Shown here: piece after piece, positions 22,891 through 37,800 of the stretch
How positions within the stretch are numbered: the stretch's first letter is position 1
Layout of the letters: every line of letters begins with the position of its first letter
Assembly (NCBI GenBank): GCA_000934455.1
Contig: KN887621.1
Span: 23,828 to 87,827 of the forward strand
Source: Apostichopus parvimensis
Lineage: Eukaryota; Echinodermata; Holothuroidea; Aspidochirotida; Stichopodidae
DNA length: 64,000 nucleotides
Direction of reading: 5' to 3'
Translations under genes and position numbers: made by a program
The notes under the pieces: generated by a model
What the model was told of the DNA's origin: nothing
Databases searched by the model: none
The model's input: only the letters and a program-made list of their open reading frames with translations

Positions 22891-25800
22891 TTAACTGTGA
22901 TCTTTCCACACGGACAGCAGCTTGTCTCGTACACAATTCTCGTAGACCGAGGACACTGACGGCATAGTACATCCCAGAGATAGGCACAGTCCATCCCAGC
23001 AGTAGAGATTGAGCAGTAAGAAACTGTTTTGTTGTTACAAGGTACAAGCCAGAAGTGGCTTTTATATATAAATGTGTGTGGTTGCATGTCCCCAGGTATA
23101 AACATACAACAATATGTGATGAACTGAGTTACCTCGGAGCTCCAACTGCTGTAGTAGTTCTCTTTAAAGATGATTCATTTCATTAGCATGTATGTAACTG
23201 TTGTCTGTATCTATAAGCTGTGATTGTATTATGGTCTTATCATGTTGTGTTTTGCATGGCTGTTCCAATGCCTAACGACATTAGACATGTGTGCTAGTGT
23301 GTGGTGCAAATGTTAAGGGTTGGATCAATATGGGCTACGACATTAGATGACAAAGTGTGGGCTGCAGCACTAAGAATGTTAATAGTGAATATTGAGAGAA
23401 GAGCTAAGGTAGCTCTATAAGTTTGAGAGAGCAATTGACCAGTTCTTGTTGAGACTGTTAGGGACCTCACCATATGCCATACCGTTAGCATTCTGTTAAC
23501 GTATTGTACATAAACCTACTATAACACCACAGAACACATTACATGTACATGCATTATTATTGAGGAGTAGCCAAATTAAGGAATACAGAATACAGATCAT
23601 GTATTGAAGCATGTACTGTCCTGAAGGGCTAGGGAAAAGTGAGATATAATTTCAAGAAACTTAGTTAAGAATATCATCGTTTTTTCTTTAGGGTGGGGGT
23701 GGGGGGCTGGTGATTTAGAGCTGAAAGCCTTCCCGTCCCCTCACCCCACATATCTATACCACACAATTCAATATAACTATCTGTTGTCGGCTTGCAGCTG
23801 GAGTGTGTCAATTATTATAGAAAGACAAGTATTCTAAGAGGCTTGGCAAATCATGAATTCAATTCCAAGTTAATTTAAGATTAATACCAAGTGTCAAACT
23901 GCACTTCGAAGGCAAGGGGAAAAGATCATTGCACGATTTCAATGTAGTTGTTAGTCTTTGTTTAATTTGTAATTTTGGGGCACCCTATGGCCCAGAAAAA
24001 CTTCCCGAACCCCCCCCCCCCTATACGTGATACCTTACACACGATCTAATAAAAATGATCCACTATACATAATCCGCTATACACGAACCTAAAAGATCCA
24101 CTTTACACAATCAACTCTGTAGGATCGACATGTACACGTTCTTGATGTTTGCAATGGGAATTAAAATTGTGATTTGGTTCAAATAATAACTATTCGGTTA
24201 TCTGATAATATCGTTCATGACCATTATCTCATACTTAAATATACTGATTTGGTTTGGGTGGAATATGAATTCATAATGATCACACTTTTAACGATCACAA
24301 ACGATTACTTCATGGGATAATGAATGATTTATCTGTCAAAAATAATTGAACTTCAACTAGCGCAAGGTATTGAGATGTAACTTAACAATGTAAACTGTTC
24401 ATCTGTTAGTCTTTATGTGTGCCATCATCTGCAAAGAGATTAGTTATTTTAATAAAAAATAATTTAAAACACGTAGCGTGACATTAAATCGGTTCAAAAT
24501 TGTCATGTTTTTATTTCTAATTATCATGAAATGTGAGTTCACAGACATTTCCGATATCTTCGCGATGCAAAAGTGATTCCACCTCAACCAATATTGAGTC
24601 GATTTCAACTCGACACATCTAAAAGCCATGTTTAAAGCTACATACATGTGTTTACTTTAACATTAATCAACAGGGACGTTTGGATTGATCATGTTCTTAC
24701 TTCCACAGCCCAAGAAGTCTGAAGTTAGAGAATAAAGATCCTTAATCCCTCATAAACGTTTACTCTTTGAGTGATTTTATTTACTACACCGAACTATCCC
24801 AGCATCAACACCTAATTTACTACGTTCGTACATAGCTGCTCATCTCCAATCGCAGTCTGTATTTCATGTTGTGCAAATATATGTTGTTTAACATGAATGT
24901 TTATGTTTATGAGATGTCCTTTGGTATTAAAAGGAACTTCTATTTGATTTCAATGTGCAATGTTTCGAGGGAGCTCTATGAAGAATTGATAGTAGTCTTG
25001 CAATATGTGACGTTTTTCTTCTTTGAATGTAATTGTATCTTACGTGAGGACTTTTAGGATAATCTTGATATGTCGAGTCCTTTACAAAAGGAGATCAATA
25101 AAAATACAGAAACTTACCTTTACTTTTGTAAGTTGTCAGAATATCCGTTGATAACAGTTATTAGACACTGAATAAATGTGATTTTTCTTGTCAGTGTAGT
25201 TGATCCACGGACGCGAGAAGATCCAGGTATTGTAACATATAACGTAGAAGCGTTTGTGAAATATCGAAGTTTGTATCAATTCAACTGCGGTTGAAGAATT
25301 TCATTCGGAACAAAATGCATATAATCCGTGTACATTAATGTCTTTATTATAGGATATACACTACCACAATATCTTTACTAGTTGCATCGGCTCATTAAGA
25401 CATTCTGCTGAATTTCCGTAGTCAGTTTTTTTTTAAATTACATCTAACAGTGTCTCCAATACCGTTGAACTTACATATTCCGAAGAAGAAAAACCGTTTG
25501 TCAACATGTACACAACTATATATTACACAAAGCAAGGCGAAAGCATCCACAAATGATTGTTTACAAGTAGGCTCACGGAGCTTCAAAAACTTTTCCAAAC
25601 CTATAGAAACTAATGAAGTTTTTGAGTAATACATATCTTGAAAATTATAAATGTGACCGAACGGGGTAACTATCCAGTTCCAAACAGTGTAGTGTTTCTT
25701 TCTATTCCTACGAAGCATAACATTCTGAGCACTACGAAAAATACTGTTGCCATGTAAGGTAGTGGTTCGCTACTGATAATATTCAAATTAGTACTGCTAT

Positions 25801-28800
25801 GTAATGCTGTGTGACAATATCTATTGAAAAAAGGTGACGACTCGTATGCTCAGTTTGATGACGCATATGGAATCTTCCATTTTTTGTTTGGGACATGTAA
25901 AATTCTCTTCGAATATTCCTAAAAATTACGATTACGGAACCAATTCCTGTGATTAGATATAAATATCATAATATGCAGCACTTGCGACCGCCAACAGTGG
26001 TGCAGTTATTTCTCTGACAACCCACAAACAGTTTAAGACTTACATTATAAATCCACCTTTACTCAATCTTTTGCAAATGGTGAGAACTGATTGAAACAAC
26101 ACAAGAACTAGTCAATCGTGACGTTTGATTTTTGTTCAGCCTCGCAAGCCTTAGTAGAAAGAATTACAAAAGACAGTTGTATGTTCACCTGTGATCATGA
26201 ACTTTTCACACGTATTAAAAAAACTAACTTATATGAACTTCACAGCTAGAATTCCATAACACACGAATAAGTTACTTCATTTCGCTAGGCTGTGGTTCTA
26301 TAGGTATAGCACCACAAGTAATTGCTCTCAGTTACTTACACACTAAACTCGTCACTTCCCAAGGCCGATAGAACATAGATACAATATTTTAACTCATAAG
26401 TCCTACCCACCATTTGATAGCTAATGGCTTGGGCTATAATCTAACATTCAACTTTTTCCACAATTACTGCTTAAATTTTAAGCTAGAACAGCTCAAAGTT
26501 TACCATAGTGCTCCCCTTCCTATCTGTCAGATGTCGCTACGTAATCATCTTGTTACACCCAAGATTTTCTAAAATACCTTCAATCCTCCAATATATTTAG
26601 ACCATTAGTAGTTTATTTCATCCTCTTCAACATCCAATCATCAAAAAGAATGGTGATGACTCAGAAAATGCCAAAAATAAATACATTAGGGCAATATAGG
26701 GCTATTTCCGACGGTTGACCTCTTATATTGGCATACGGGGATTTTTCGTTGATATCTAAATTGATCGATGAGTAGAACCTTCCAACAAGGAGCAACTTTG
26801 GCGAGACCATATCTGTGAGAAGAAAAACCAGCAAACCGAAGCAACAACTATACAAATGTTTTGAGACATCCATAAAACGCCCATTGTGACTTATTTTCAC
26901 GAGGTGTTTAATTCAATGTATCTCATGCCATATATCTCAGGTTTTTACCAATACATACAGAGAATAAGTTCTTGTTCGACAATAGTGCAACATGTCTATT
27001 AGATATGTCGCACATACCGCACACAATGAACCTTGCAAGAATCACAGACTTCGCTACCAGCCCTGCCTACTCCCACACCTGCAATTTAATTATAAACCAG
27101 AAAGTTGATGTCGATCTTAAGTTGACATGTTACCCAATCGTTTATGTTTATTCTGAAAAGGGGGCTAAGGTGAAAGAGACAACAAAGTTTCAAAGTTTAA
27201 ATACATATTAAACTTGTCATTGCAAGCACGGAATTTCGATGCTGTACATCATGTAAACAAATTTCACGTGAGCAAATTGAATTGTTTTATCTACAATGTA
27301 CAATTACGACGCACACATAGATGTTAATTGTTCTCGCTATTTGCAAGATCCGATAAAGTTGTACCATATTGGAGAGGGAACTGAATTTAAAACATTTAAG
27401 AATACACTTTGGTCTGAAGTAGAGAACAGATTAAGAAAATCAAGACAACAGATACCAAAAAAACGTCAAATTTATAGCAATTAAGTAAATATGTATTAAT
27501 ATGAGTTTTCAAATTTAAGCAGGGTTACAATATTCGTTTTGTTTATATGATTCATAAGTTCTAATAACTGTCGGGCAATGACTGACATCGCCCAAATCTT
27601 TAGTCAAACGTTAGGAATTACACAGCGTGTAGGGTACTAAGGCTGGTAGAATGTAGGAAAGTTGCAACCAAATACAAAATATAGCATCGAATGACCACTG
27701 TTTGTAGCTTAATGGGTACGTGCGTCGGTTGCTTTGTTCAGCGAAGGCAACATCAACGTATCATGGCAGTAACACATCACCATAGTTGTAGATGTTTAAA
27801 CAGCTTCTTGCACAACACGTATATCTTCTACCATTTTGAATTCATTTTTATTGGTAGGTCGATGATCACAGTAAATTCATGACTCACACGAATCAAATAT
27901 ACGTTTATAGAACCACGAAGAACGGCTTAAGTGCTCTACAGGGTTCCTAGAGTAAGCGAAATTCTAAAATATACATTCAAATGTTCATCTCACGATTAAG
28001 CAGTAATTATGTACAGTAAAGTATAGGAAAATGTAAGGATGACATGTCATACTTGAAGAACGGTACAACACTTGTTTTCAGAACATTACAGTTATCGTTA
28101 AAGACTAATACTGATTAAATCCAACCGTCACCTCTACTCGTCATAGTCATTTGAACTTCCTCTTTTAGTAGTCCATACTGTTTGTTTGTACTTTTGAGAA
28201 CCGCAAAAGCTAATACAATTCTGCTAACTACGACTGATTTTTTCATAGTGCGTGAAGTCTGTCTTATGCAATGGTGTGTGACGGTAGCGTGCAACAATTC
28301 TATTTAGGTGTCATTTCTAAAGCGGTTAGATAATCAAACCTGCAGTGGTATTCATCGCCCAGGGTAACTGAAACAATCACATAGACGTTCTGTTATAATT
28401 ATTCATTCACTCGTGGCGTTTGGTAGATTGTACATTAGCTGAACTGGTTTCAAACGTGTGTGTTATAAGCAGCTAACTATTACATTTGTATATTGCAAAT
28501 CGAAAGTCAACATATAGTACACACACCACACGTTTTGTGATTCCATTACATATGTACAGAGAAACGATTACATCAAAGAAAACGATATTCACTATAATGG
28601 GTAGGGATATATCACATATTAATCTAGGGAACTTATCAACGGCAAAGTTCCAAAGTTAGTTCTTTATTTCGTCTCCAGTGGAGATACGCTTTGACGTTTG
28701 GTGGTAGATGCTTTTAGGAAAACAAAACAACCTTACTTATCATAGTATCTGATTTTGTCCAACATTTAATAATGTACCGTACATATTGTAATGTAGCATG

Positions 28801-29346
28801 AAGTCTTTGTATAAACTGAATTCCTGTTCCCGAGTTTATTCACTCCTCACCCATATCATAGTCGTACAAGCCCCCATTGTCTTAATTTAATTAAATCCTC
28901 ATGCTTGACAACCTGTTGCATATCATGTGAATAGAAATTGTGATTAGTCATTGTCCTCCAAATTAGTAATTGCAAGTAAATATTCCAGACGAAGAGTCTT
29001 TGTCACAGATAGTTTATCGCCCCTTCTCAGGAAGTCTCAATGACTTAAATAATGTAGTTTTGTTGAATGAAAAACAAAGACTAGCATTCCAGACTTAAGA
29101 GCGCAGTTCAGATACACTTCTCTGGATCTACACTCCAGCAACAATATTATCTCGGAATAAATCAAGTTTTTATTCTACAATTATATCTATATCTGGAGTT
29201 TCTGTTCATCTGCTGTTCTATTTAGTTAATAAATTGAGCCCTGAACTAGTTGAGTGGGGGCAATTTAAAGTAACACTATCATTTATTTTGTACTAAATGA
29301 AGACTGAAATCACAACCCCTCTTTCCGAATTGCACAGTGAAGCCCT
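22891..29346. other. Gene-free spacer
   Basis: Mostly A+T-rich unique-looking sequence. The reading frames present are short, lack family motifs and have no convincing splice sites. A short G-rich run lies near 23693-23708 and a C run near 24009-24020. Confidence 0.4.
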
Positions 29347-29655
29347 TGAGAGCGTGGTGGCCAACTGGCTAAGGCGTCGGACTCGTGATCCAAGGATTGC
29401 TGGTTCGATTCCTGCCTAGTTCATTACGTTGTGTCCTTGAGCAAGATGCTTTATCTCACTTGCCTCTCTCCACCCAGGGATAAAATAGGTACCTGTAAGG
29501 TAACTTGTCATTGGGCGCAGTCTATAACTGCTGCCGACTGGAGGGATTGTCTCTTGGACAGGTTATCATTGACCAGGGGTAATATAACGTCTGTAAAGCG
29601 CTTTGCTACCTATAGCTGGTATAAAGCGCTATATAGAAAGCAAATATTATCATGA
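29347..29655 (+). mobile_element. tRNA-derived SINE
   Basis: The head is tRNA-like: GTGGTGGCCAACTGGCTAAG resembles an A box, and GGTTCGATTCC, about 50 bp later, matches a B box. A non-tRNA body follows, and the tail AAAGCGCTATATAGAAAGC is a 3' end common in marine invertebrate SINEs. It is not an intact tRNA gene, since the acceptor stem does not close. Confidence 0.8.
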
Positions 29656-31732
29656 TTAGTCCTAGCTGGAACCTCGTAGAATTCAGTGACGCGGTAAGCT
29701 ACACACTATTATTAAATTTAGCATGCATTTGAATGATGCAGGAAGTGTGAAACGGCTTCTTATACATGGTAACATTGTGTAGGCGTCACGTGAACTACGA
29801 AGACAGTTGTGGAGAGAGCGAGACTGGTATTAAACTAGACAGTCTCGACAGAACCAGAGAAATTCGTTATGCATAAAGGTTGACGATTCAAGGACAAATA
29901 AGGATCCCTTTTCAGTCAAATATGAATAATAAATATATGTTACGCTCAGAGAAACGTGGAAGACCGTAACAAGAACGTCTACAGCATCTTGAACATATTT
30001 CTACAACTAGTTAATTTATAGTTTCTTCCTGGTCAGTTCAATGACACACGGGTAATTTACAATAAACTCTACTAGAGATAGTCTTCACGGTGCATTATAT
30101 AATCATTTATTCTTTAAGGAGGCTAATGTCATCGTGTCTCGGGTCAAGTATCATTCCCATTGTTAATGGAAGGTTGTGCTAACAAATACTCTCATTTGTG
30201 TTGTTGAAAGTAGCGTTGTGTCACATTTCATACAGACTTCTTGTGGTAGTAGTATGTACTAATTGCGTGTGGTATATGCATATATATTTTCAGTTCTATA
30301 GTAAAACTGTGACGTATATTTTTAAATAAGATACCAAGGGATTGTGTCCCCATGTGATGCCCCTAAGTTCGTTATGACTGTACAACGTAATTCAAAAGTT
30401 GTTAAGTAGTCGGCTTCTCGATACTACCACTATGTTCGTTGCAAATATATGAAATGTGTTTGATAAGTCATATCTCTTCTGATACGATATCGGTCAGTAC
30501 CACATAGGTATCAGAACTGTGAAAATAATTTTAGGTACCTTATTCAATAAATTGGTGATAAATAAACGGTTGACACTAAGAGACTAGTAATTGTCTGTAG
30601 ACATGTAGTAAAAACAGTAGATTGTATTTTACTGAACAGGGTGATTAATCAGTTCCATTCGATGAGTATGCTGTATTATAGATTGCTTCGTCGTCTGACC
30701 TGAAATTTCATTGTAGGTATCTACATGTTAGTATAGCTGTAGAGCGTGATTATTCATTTAGTTCATCAATAACTATTTTTTTCATATGTCTATTCTCATG
30801 CCTGTTGCGTCTTCTTTGATAATACAAGAGTTGTAGGCGGGGTTAAAGTGGAGGGGCGAGGGGATTGTGGGTTAGTCATTAAGAAAAGGTGAAGGTACAA
30901 TATTTTGAGTCAAAGTATGAAACAATTAGAAGTTCACACATGGTGTTGTAATAAATCAGGAAAAAGAAATTGTTGGAGTCAGAAAACAAGTTAATATATG
31001 GTTCACAATATGCAGTGTTGGCAACATGATTGTGTGTTTGTCGTTTCCATAACTGTATGCTATTCTGGAATCTCCAACAATATTTTTCTGTATACTAGAG
31101 AGCGTAGCGACAGTTCAGTGTAAACAGACGCAATCTAAGTATAAATACACTTTTTTTAAGCAAAACGATTTCGAGCGAATCTTTCTCCTTTTCTTGGTTT
31201 CTTTCAGTAGCTCAGTACTACGTTTGTCTATGAATTCCGATTATTGTTCAAGCATGGTAGGGTTCAGTAGCCAATCATAATAAAATATGAACGGTTTTGA
31301 CTACGGCTTTCTTGTTACTGATAACACACAGTACAGTCTGCTGTTTTCAAACGTTCAACGAATAGTGTTACACCTTACCGTTGTCACAAGTATTCTGTTT
31401 GCTACCACTCTGTTGAAGCTCAAAAACATTTAAATACCAAACCACACACACACAAAAGCAGAGTCAAGAGTTCAAGTTCATATACTGATTAAGTCCCGAT
31501 ACAAGTAATATGTGACTGGGAATTTAGTCAACTTTACCACATTGCATCCAATTCCATAGTTCATGAAATACATTGCAACAATAGTAATGGTATTTGACAA
31601 CACTAGTGCGCTTCTATAGCAGTATGACATAATGGTTGCAGTGTATATTTAACACACATATTCCGCTCTACAACCTCCAAACCAATTACAATCCCGTCTT
31701 AAAATGTTTCTCCAACTAACTGGCATTTATCA
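29656..31732. other. Gene-free spacer
   Basis: Nothing supportable beyond scattered simple repeats. Confidence 0.4.
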
Positions 31733-31830
31733 ATGTGTAACAGTAAGTGGGCATAACGTTTTGATCCTAGCAGGATCTTTTTCAGAGGCTAAATAACAAG
31801 TAACAGAAACTACGTGGGACATTTTTATTT
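31733..31830 (-). repeat. Solo fragment of the Penelope pseudo-LTR
   Basis: Clearly related to the terminal repeats at 10331-10440 and 13239-13350, including the GATCCTGCTAGGATC hairpin (31751-31789) and the adjoining TAAATAACAAGTAACAG. No Penelope coding sequence is nearby. Confidence 0.75.
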
Positions 31831-34800
31831 ATCACATCAAATATGAAATACTGCGACAGCAAAGAGGGGCTATGCGTTGTATGACAAGTTTTGTATAACT
31901 AACGTACCCTAAAGTTAAAGATATCACTGATTGATTTTGTTGAAATTAATTGGTTCACTCGCGCACTATGTGGAAAGAACGTTACCCAATGCAATACAAA
32001 CAAAATGTCAACTGCAAATTATGCATGTTGTAGTGTTGTGTAGATTGACGTTTGAACTATGGAGAATACAAAGTGTTTATTGAAATAGTGAGAAGTTCAC
32101 ATTCTTAGCAATTGTGTTGAGTTAGTTTTGTAGTCTTAGTTCCACATATAACAACTGTATTGTGCTACTTTACAAAGTCTTTGTAGTATTCGTTAGCGTA
32201 TGTATCGAATTCCTTGAAACAAGTTGCTATGTTGCTTGATATCGTGTGTGAATTTATCGGGAAAGGTTGTGTTGCATTGTGTGTGAATATAACTTCAAGC
32301 AGTTTTGTATCCTGTATGCTAGAGAGATTAACTGAAAGCAATGAACATGTTACGTTGAAAGTGTACTTCTCATGCAGAAAATGCGGTGTCTTGATGTCTC
32401 GATGTAAATGATGTTAAGCTGTGTTGACACACATTTTCTTTGTAATATTATGCAATGTTTCATGAGGAAAAATTGATAAAATGTTTAGATTGGGGGTTGT
32501 TAGTACAATCGATAAACCGCAAGAAAATTACATGCACGGAGATGTTTCTTTTTGTTATATAAAAAGCTATTCGAGTTAACTTACAATGGTACTGACATGG
32601 AGACTGAAACCTATCGCCATTAACATGTATCACGTGAAATGTTTGTTTTCATTTGGACAAGTTTTTTGTTGTTGTAATTTTACTTACTTTTACACGATAT
32701 TTATATTTTCAAGCATGACTCCATTACCCACTTTAAAATATATAATGGCCTTGAAACTGTTTTTCTAGGCTCTTAGAAACAATCAGTAACTGTTTGGATG
32801 TATTCACTATCCCGTCTTTTAATTAGGTGTTAATTAGCAGTTTAACGTACGTTTGTTGAAGGTAATGCACGAAATGGGGCATAACTCAAGAGTTGCACAA
32901 GGCCGGATATGGAGTGCATCCAGCAAAAGGGTTATAATCCCGTGTGTTCATTCAAACAAAACAATAATACATAAAAACAATTTTCGTATATCAGAACGAT
33001 ACAATACATTAAAAATGGTAGAAAATTAACCAGTAATTTTCTCGAAAGGGTACCTCGTCAATCATTACTTTTATTCCAGTGAAAAATCTCTAAATGCGCA
33101 AGTAAAATAACAACAATGACAATAATTAGGCTTTACATTGAACAAATCAGCAGAATGATATGACGCAAAGGCTTATGCGCCTGCGTCCGATTGGCACAGC
33201 GAGACGACGATATGTTCATTTCAAGACGCGCAGTGATTGAAACAACATTCATTATGATATTGTATTTAGCAAAATACACTTGATACTGTGCAGGCATAGC
33301 TAATGTTGAGTCGTAAACAAATGTCGACAATGTCGTCTAGACAGTTCTTAAACAAATATTTAAATTGTGTAGTACATTTTGTTAACATTTGATCAGAAGG
33401 AAATATGAGTGAACCAAGGCAAGCTTAGATAATGACGCTTTTTTGGTTCAGCGGCACAAAATATTGACTCATCATTGCGGTCGTCTTCATCATCATCAGT
33501 CCTATTGTCGTTGATCATTGCCCACTTCAAAATCATAGCTAAATGTGTACGACAGATATTGACACTACAATTGAAAACATAATTTAGTTATTTAAGGGTA
33601 ACCATATATCGTTATTAATGGAGTAGTCAAGGTTTTTCAGTCCAATGACTATCCAGTCTGGCCTTTAGTTTTTCAAAGATGGTTCACTGACAACACGTAC
33701 AGGCAGTAGATTTCAAGGATCATTAACAGGCTGATAAAAAAGGATAGCACTAGCAGTAGAAGCACAACCAAAAACATTGGAAAGGAAAGTAAAGCTGCAC
33801 TCAAAGACACACAAAATATTGTGCATGGTTCCATGACTGCTCTATGGAAGTTGCCATCATGATAAATAACAATATGTTTATGATGGATGCCTCGTATGAC
33901 CGAATACTTTAGAGCAAAATGTTGTTATTCTATATTTAATGGAGTGGCACCTGGTAAATGGCGAGCAGGCACAGTATATGTAGAATAATGTGTAAGTCTG
34001 AGCAACTGGAAACTCGAAAGACTCTCCTATATTGGAATGTAACTAGTAGCTCCAAGCAGCTATGCCATTTGAACTATTGTGACTCAGCATCTTCACTCTC
34101 TCAATACATCTAGCTGTTATCCATCTGTTATCCATCTTTCTACAGTACCGTTTTGAAGTAACTACTAAATGGGCGGTGTGAAAACCCCTCATAGCACTGC
34201 AACTGTATGACAGCCTTTTGGCTAAGCCATCCTTTACCAACTTTAAACCCTGCAGTCCTGTGTTTGAGGCAAGTGGGATTCCTTGACTAAAGATTGAACT
34301 ATTACGTTTATGTATGCAGCTCAAAATTGGCAAATTACAATTAGTTTCGTACTTGTGCTAACATGAAATGATAATCATCAAAGTGGTAAGTTTGTTCATT
34401 ATTCATGTATCTGTGTTAGGATGTCATCATTTACAGTATGTATTTAGGAATACTATAAAATTATGTCTTTTTCTTTCAACTTGACACATGATGTGGTCGA
34501 GTACTTATTTATGAATAAAGTAAAGCCTTCTTTACATGAAACCCTACAGCATTTCAAACAACATGCCAGATTCAGGATTTTGCAAATCACTCAGTCTTTT
34601 TTTACTTATGCCCAGTTTCCAATGGTAACTTATCAGTAGTATTAAGAAAGTTATGAACAATTTGGGTTAAAATTTCACAACTTGAGTGTAATTTTAATAG
34701 ATTAGCTTTATTACATTTATCTATGGTTGTTTAAGTTCTCTAGACAATCATTTTATAATGGATTTTGTTGAAAGTTGTATGCCTCTGCAAGGTCACAATT

Positions 34801-37800
34801 GCACCCACAAGCATTCCTCTGGTGACTAAATGTTCATTCTCTCAGTTTATTTACTCGGGTTGGTGTTGTTCAATCATCTGTTGCAACATTTCCAGACATA
34901 ATATGAGAAGAAATTCAATTATTCCATCTATGGCAGTGATAAACCTGTGCCAATAGTGTGCAAAACTGGCAAATACTTCACAGAAAATACCCGATAATCA
35001 CACACATATTTTCAGGCATACTGTGTTGAAACTTTTTTATTTTTTCACTCTATTTATGTCAAGAGACAAGTTTAAGGGTTAAAGACGTCTCATATAGAAA
35101 GTTTCATGATTGCAGTTGTAGCAGAAAGACACAACAATCACATGGAGACTGATTTGTCTGGACATTCCAACTGAAAATTATAATTTCTGCCAGTTTCACC
35201 AGATATGATTGCTAACAAGGAAGGCATATTGCACATACCTGAAATGACAATGAGTTTGGAGGAGGCATATTTCTTGCAGGCTTATGTGTATGTAGTTGTT
35301 TAAAGCTGCAGTATGGTATATTGCAGTTGAATCAATACTCAAATTGTGATAAGTTAAAAACTGTTCATGAATACAGTTAGTATTTTACCTTTTCAGACAT
35401 TCTTAGATGTTTACTCATTTAGGTACTGTAAAACTTAAAAGGATCAAGCAAATGATCCCAATTACTTTACAAAGCAACGCAATATTATTATTCATTACAT
35501 TCAAGTCAGTTGAGAAAGCACTGTATGCAAAGAGAATAACAATTGGAATGGTTGTTTAATACAAAAAGCGGGGTGCTGGCAGAAAAGGTTTGTAGGTATA
35601 TTTGCCCATGTTACCATCATAATTAGAATATTTTTTATCACCTCATTATACAGTTAATCATAAGAATTTTATACTAGTGACTAATAATTAGTAAACATTG
35701 TTAAAATAAATAACAAATCTTAACATTAAAACGCTATAGAAATATGCCATTTGCAAATCACAGGTGCCATATGTTATGTGCATTTATTGACAGATCTATT
35801 TAGTTTAGGTTTTTTCACTGTGAAAAGGTATTTGTTGTAGCCTGAAATAGTTATTCTTAAGCAGGGTAAATATTATGCTATTTTGTGAACATTGCAGTAA
35901 ATAAACTCACCATTGTATGTCAAACATTCTGTGGTTTCAGTCAGTATTGACAGTCAATTAACATTTCCTTGCTGTCAAGTGAGTATGCAAATACCTCTTT
36001 GTTTAATTAACAAGAAATATGATGTTACATTGTGCCTGGATAAAACACAACAGCAAACTTAAATGTATGCGCATTTCGTGTATGGCATTTTGTAGTTTTG
36101 GTTCCTTGCTGAAAGCAAAAGAACCTTTGTAGTCAGATCGGTGTGCGTGTGTGTATATGTATGTGTGTGTGTTGCACTTAAATTTGTATGCACGATAACT
36201 CAACAAGGAAATTATTGATCATGCCAAACTTGGTGGGTGGATGGTCCATAATTAGTTAATAAACCATTTTATTTTTGGTGCTCATATCCTGAATATTAAT
36301 GAGGCCACAGGGTTATACCTTAATATTCAGATTGCAATAACTACAGTAAACAATCATCAGTCACAGTTTCATGAAGGTGATTATTGATAGGTAGCCTACA
36401 TATCGCGATGTGTGATGCAATTGATAACGTGTGTATTTATGAGGAGGTGTGGCTTTGTAAGGCAATGATTGATCTTGCTTCAACAGTACATACTTGGAGT
36501 GTTCCCTGTTAAACAAATCAATGAGCAGCAGCAAGGAACCATGAAATGTTTTAATTCTTGTTTACAGTACTTTGCCATGCCAAATATATCTTGGAAATAC
36601 CATAGCTGGTTGTGTTTCATATGTAAATAAATATGTGTGCTTTGTGCTTAGTTGGTGGGAAATCAGCGATTTCTTTTTTTTAGTAATCACAGAATATTTG
36701 TGGTGAATAAATGCAATACTTGAATCTGGTAACATTGCAGTAAGAGGACTGTACTTGGTGCTTTCAATACATTTAAGTCGCAATTAATGATGGTAATTGA
36801 TTGTTTATTTCGTTAACTATTATTCACAGATGGATGAAAATCCCCATTCTTGGCATGTTCATTATTAGGGAAGATACTAAAATCTTCTCATGGTGCTCCC
36901 GAGCATAACATATTTAAAAATTATTAGATAAACCCAATTGCTTGTGATGCTATAACATCTTTTCATGTTGTGACAACTATGTCACAAAGCTATTGTATTC
37001 TTTGGACATGGTCACAAGCTAACCATGATGCTGTCACATTGAATATTCAGATAAGGTGAATAACAATTCAATCTATTACAAGATAAACTCCCGATTGATT
37101 TATTTGCAGTGCTAACTTGGATTAAAGGAATAGATGCCAATGAAACAAGGAAAGTCATAGACTAGGTGTGATGAAGACAAAGTTGTACTTTACTTTTTTT
37201 GAGAATGGACAAAAACTTACCTATAGATCTTTGAAGTGTTACCACTGGGAGGGGGGGGGGGGTCATGGCAACCAGCCGTTACACTGTAACTCCGTCAGCA
37301 TGTCTACCGAACATACTGAGCAGAACATTGTTGGTTCCGCCCCCCCCCCCTTCCTCTCTCTCATACACTCACACTGGATGTGAATGACTTTGCAAGTGTA
37401 AGGATATCACTTATGTTACATGTACAATGGAAATATGTGAGGGTCCATGTTTAATGTTAACACACATAACAATCTCTCTAGGGAGGGTGATTTATGTATA
37501 ACATGTTCACTTTGCCACCTCCCCCATACTCAAGTGTTTTCGTAGAGGAATCTCGGAAAGTTGCAGCTACAACAGCCCTCCTCATGCCAACAACGAGCCA
37601 ATCATTTAAGTTTGGAAAAAAGCAATGCTCAGACAAAACTCTTCTACGCACCAACATCATGCAGTATTTTACTGCCAAGGGAGGGGGGGGGGTGGCGGTC
37701 AATAACCTCTCATAATTTGGTCTGATAGGATGAAACATATCAACACGTTAAGACTTCGAGCTTTGAAAAATTCCAGGTTATGTATCTTCGTTAATGCAAA

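Noticed and set aside
25422-25718. 98-codon minus-strand frame in the spacer
   Set aside because: No recognisable motif, no splice context, and a length expected by chance over this much sequence.
27296-27484. Plus-strand frame with KLYHIGEGTEFKTFKNTLW
   Set aside because: Looks mildly protein-like, but it has no family resemblance, neighbours or splice support.
29347-29425. A functional tRNA gene
   Set aside because: A and B boxes are present, but the acceptor stem does not pair and a SINE body follows directly.
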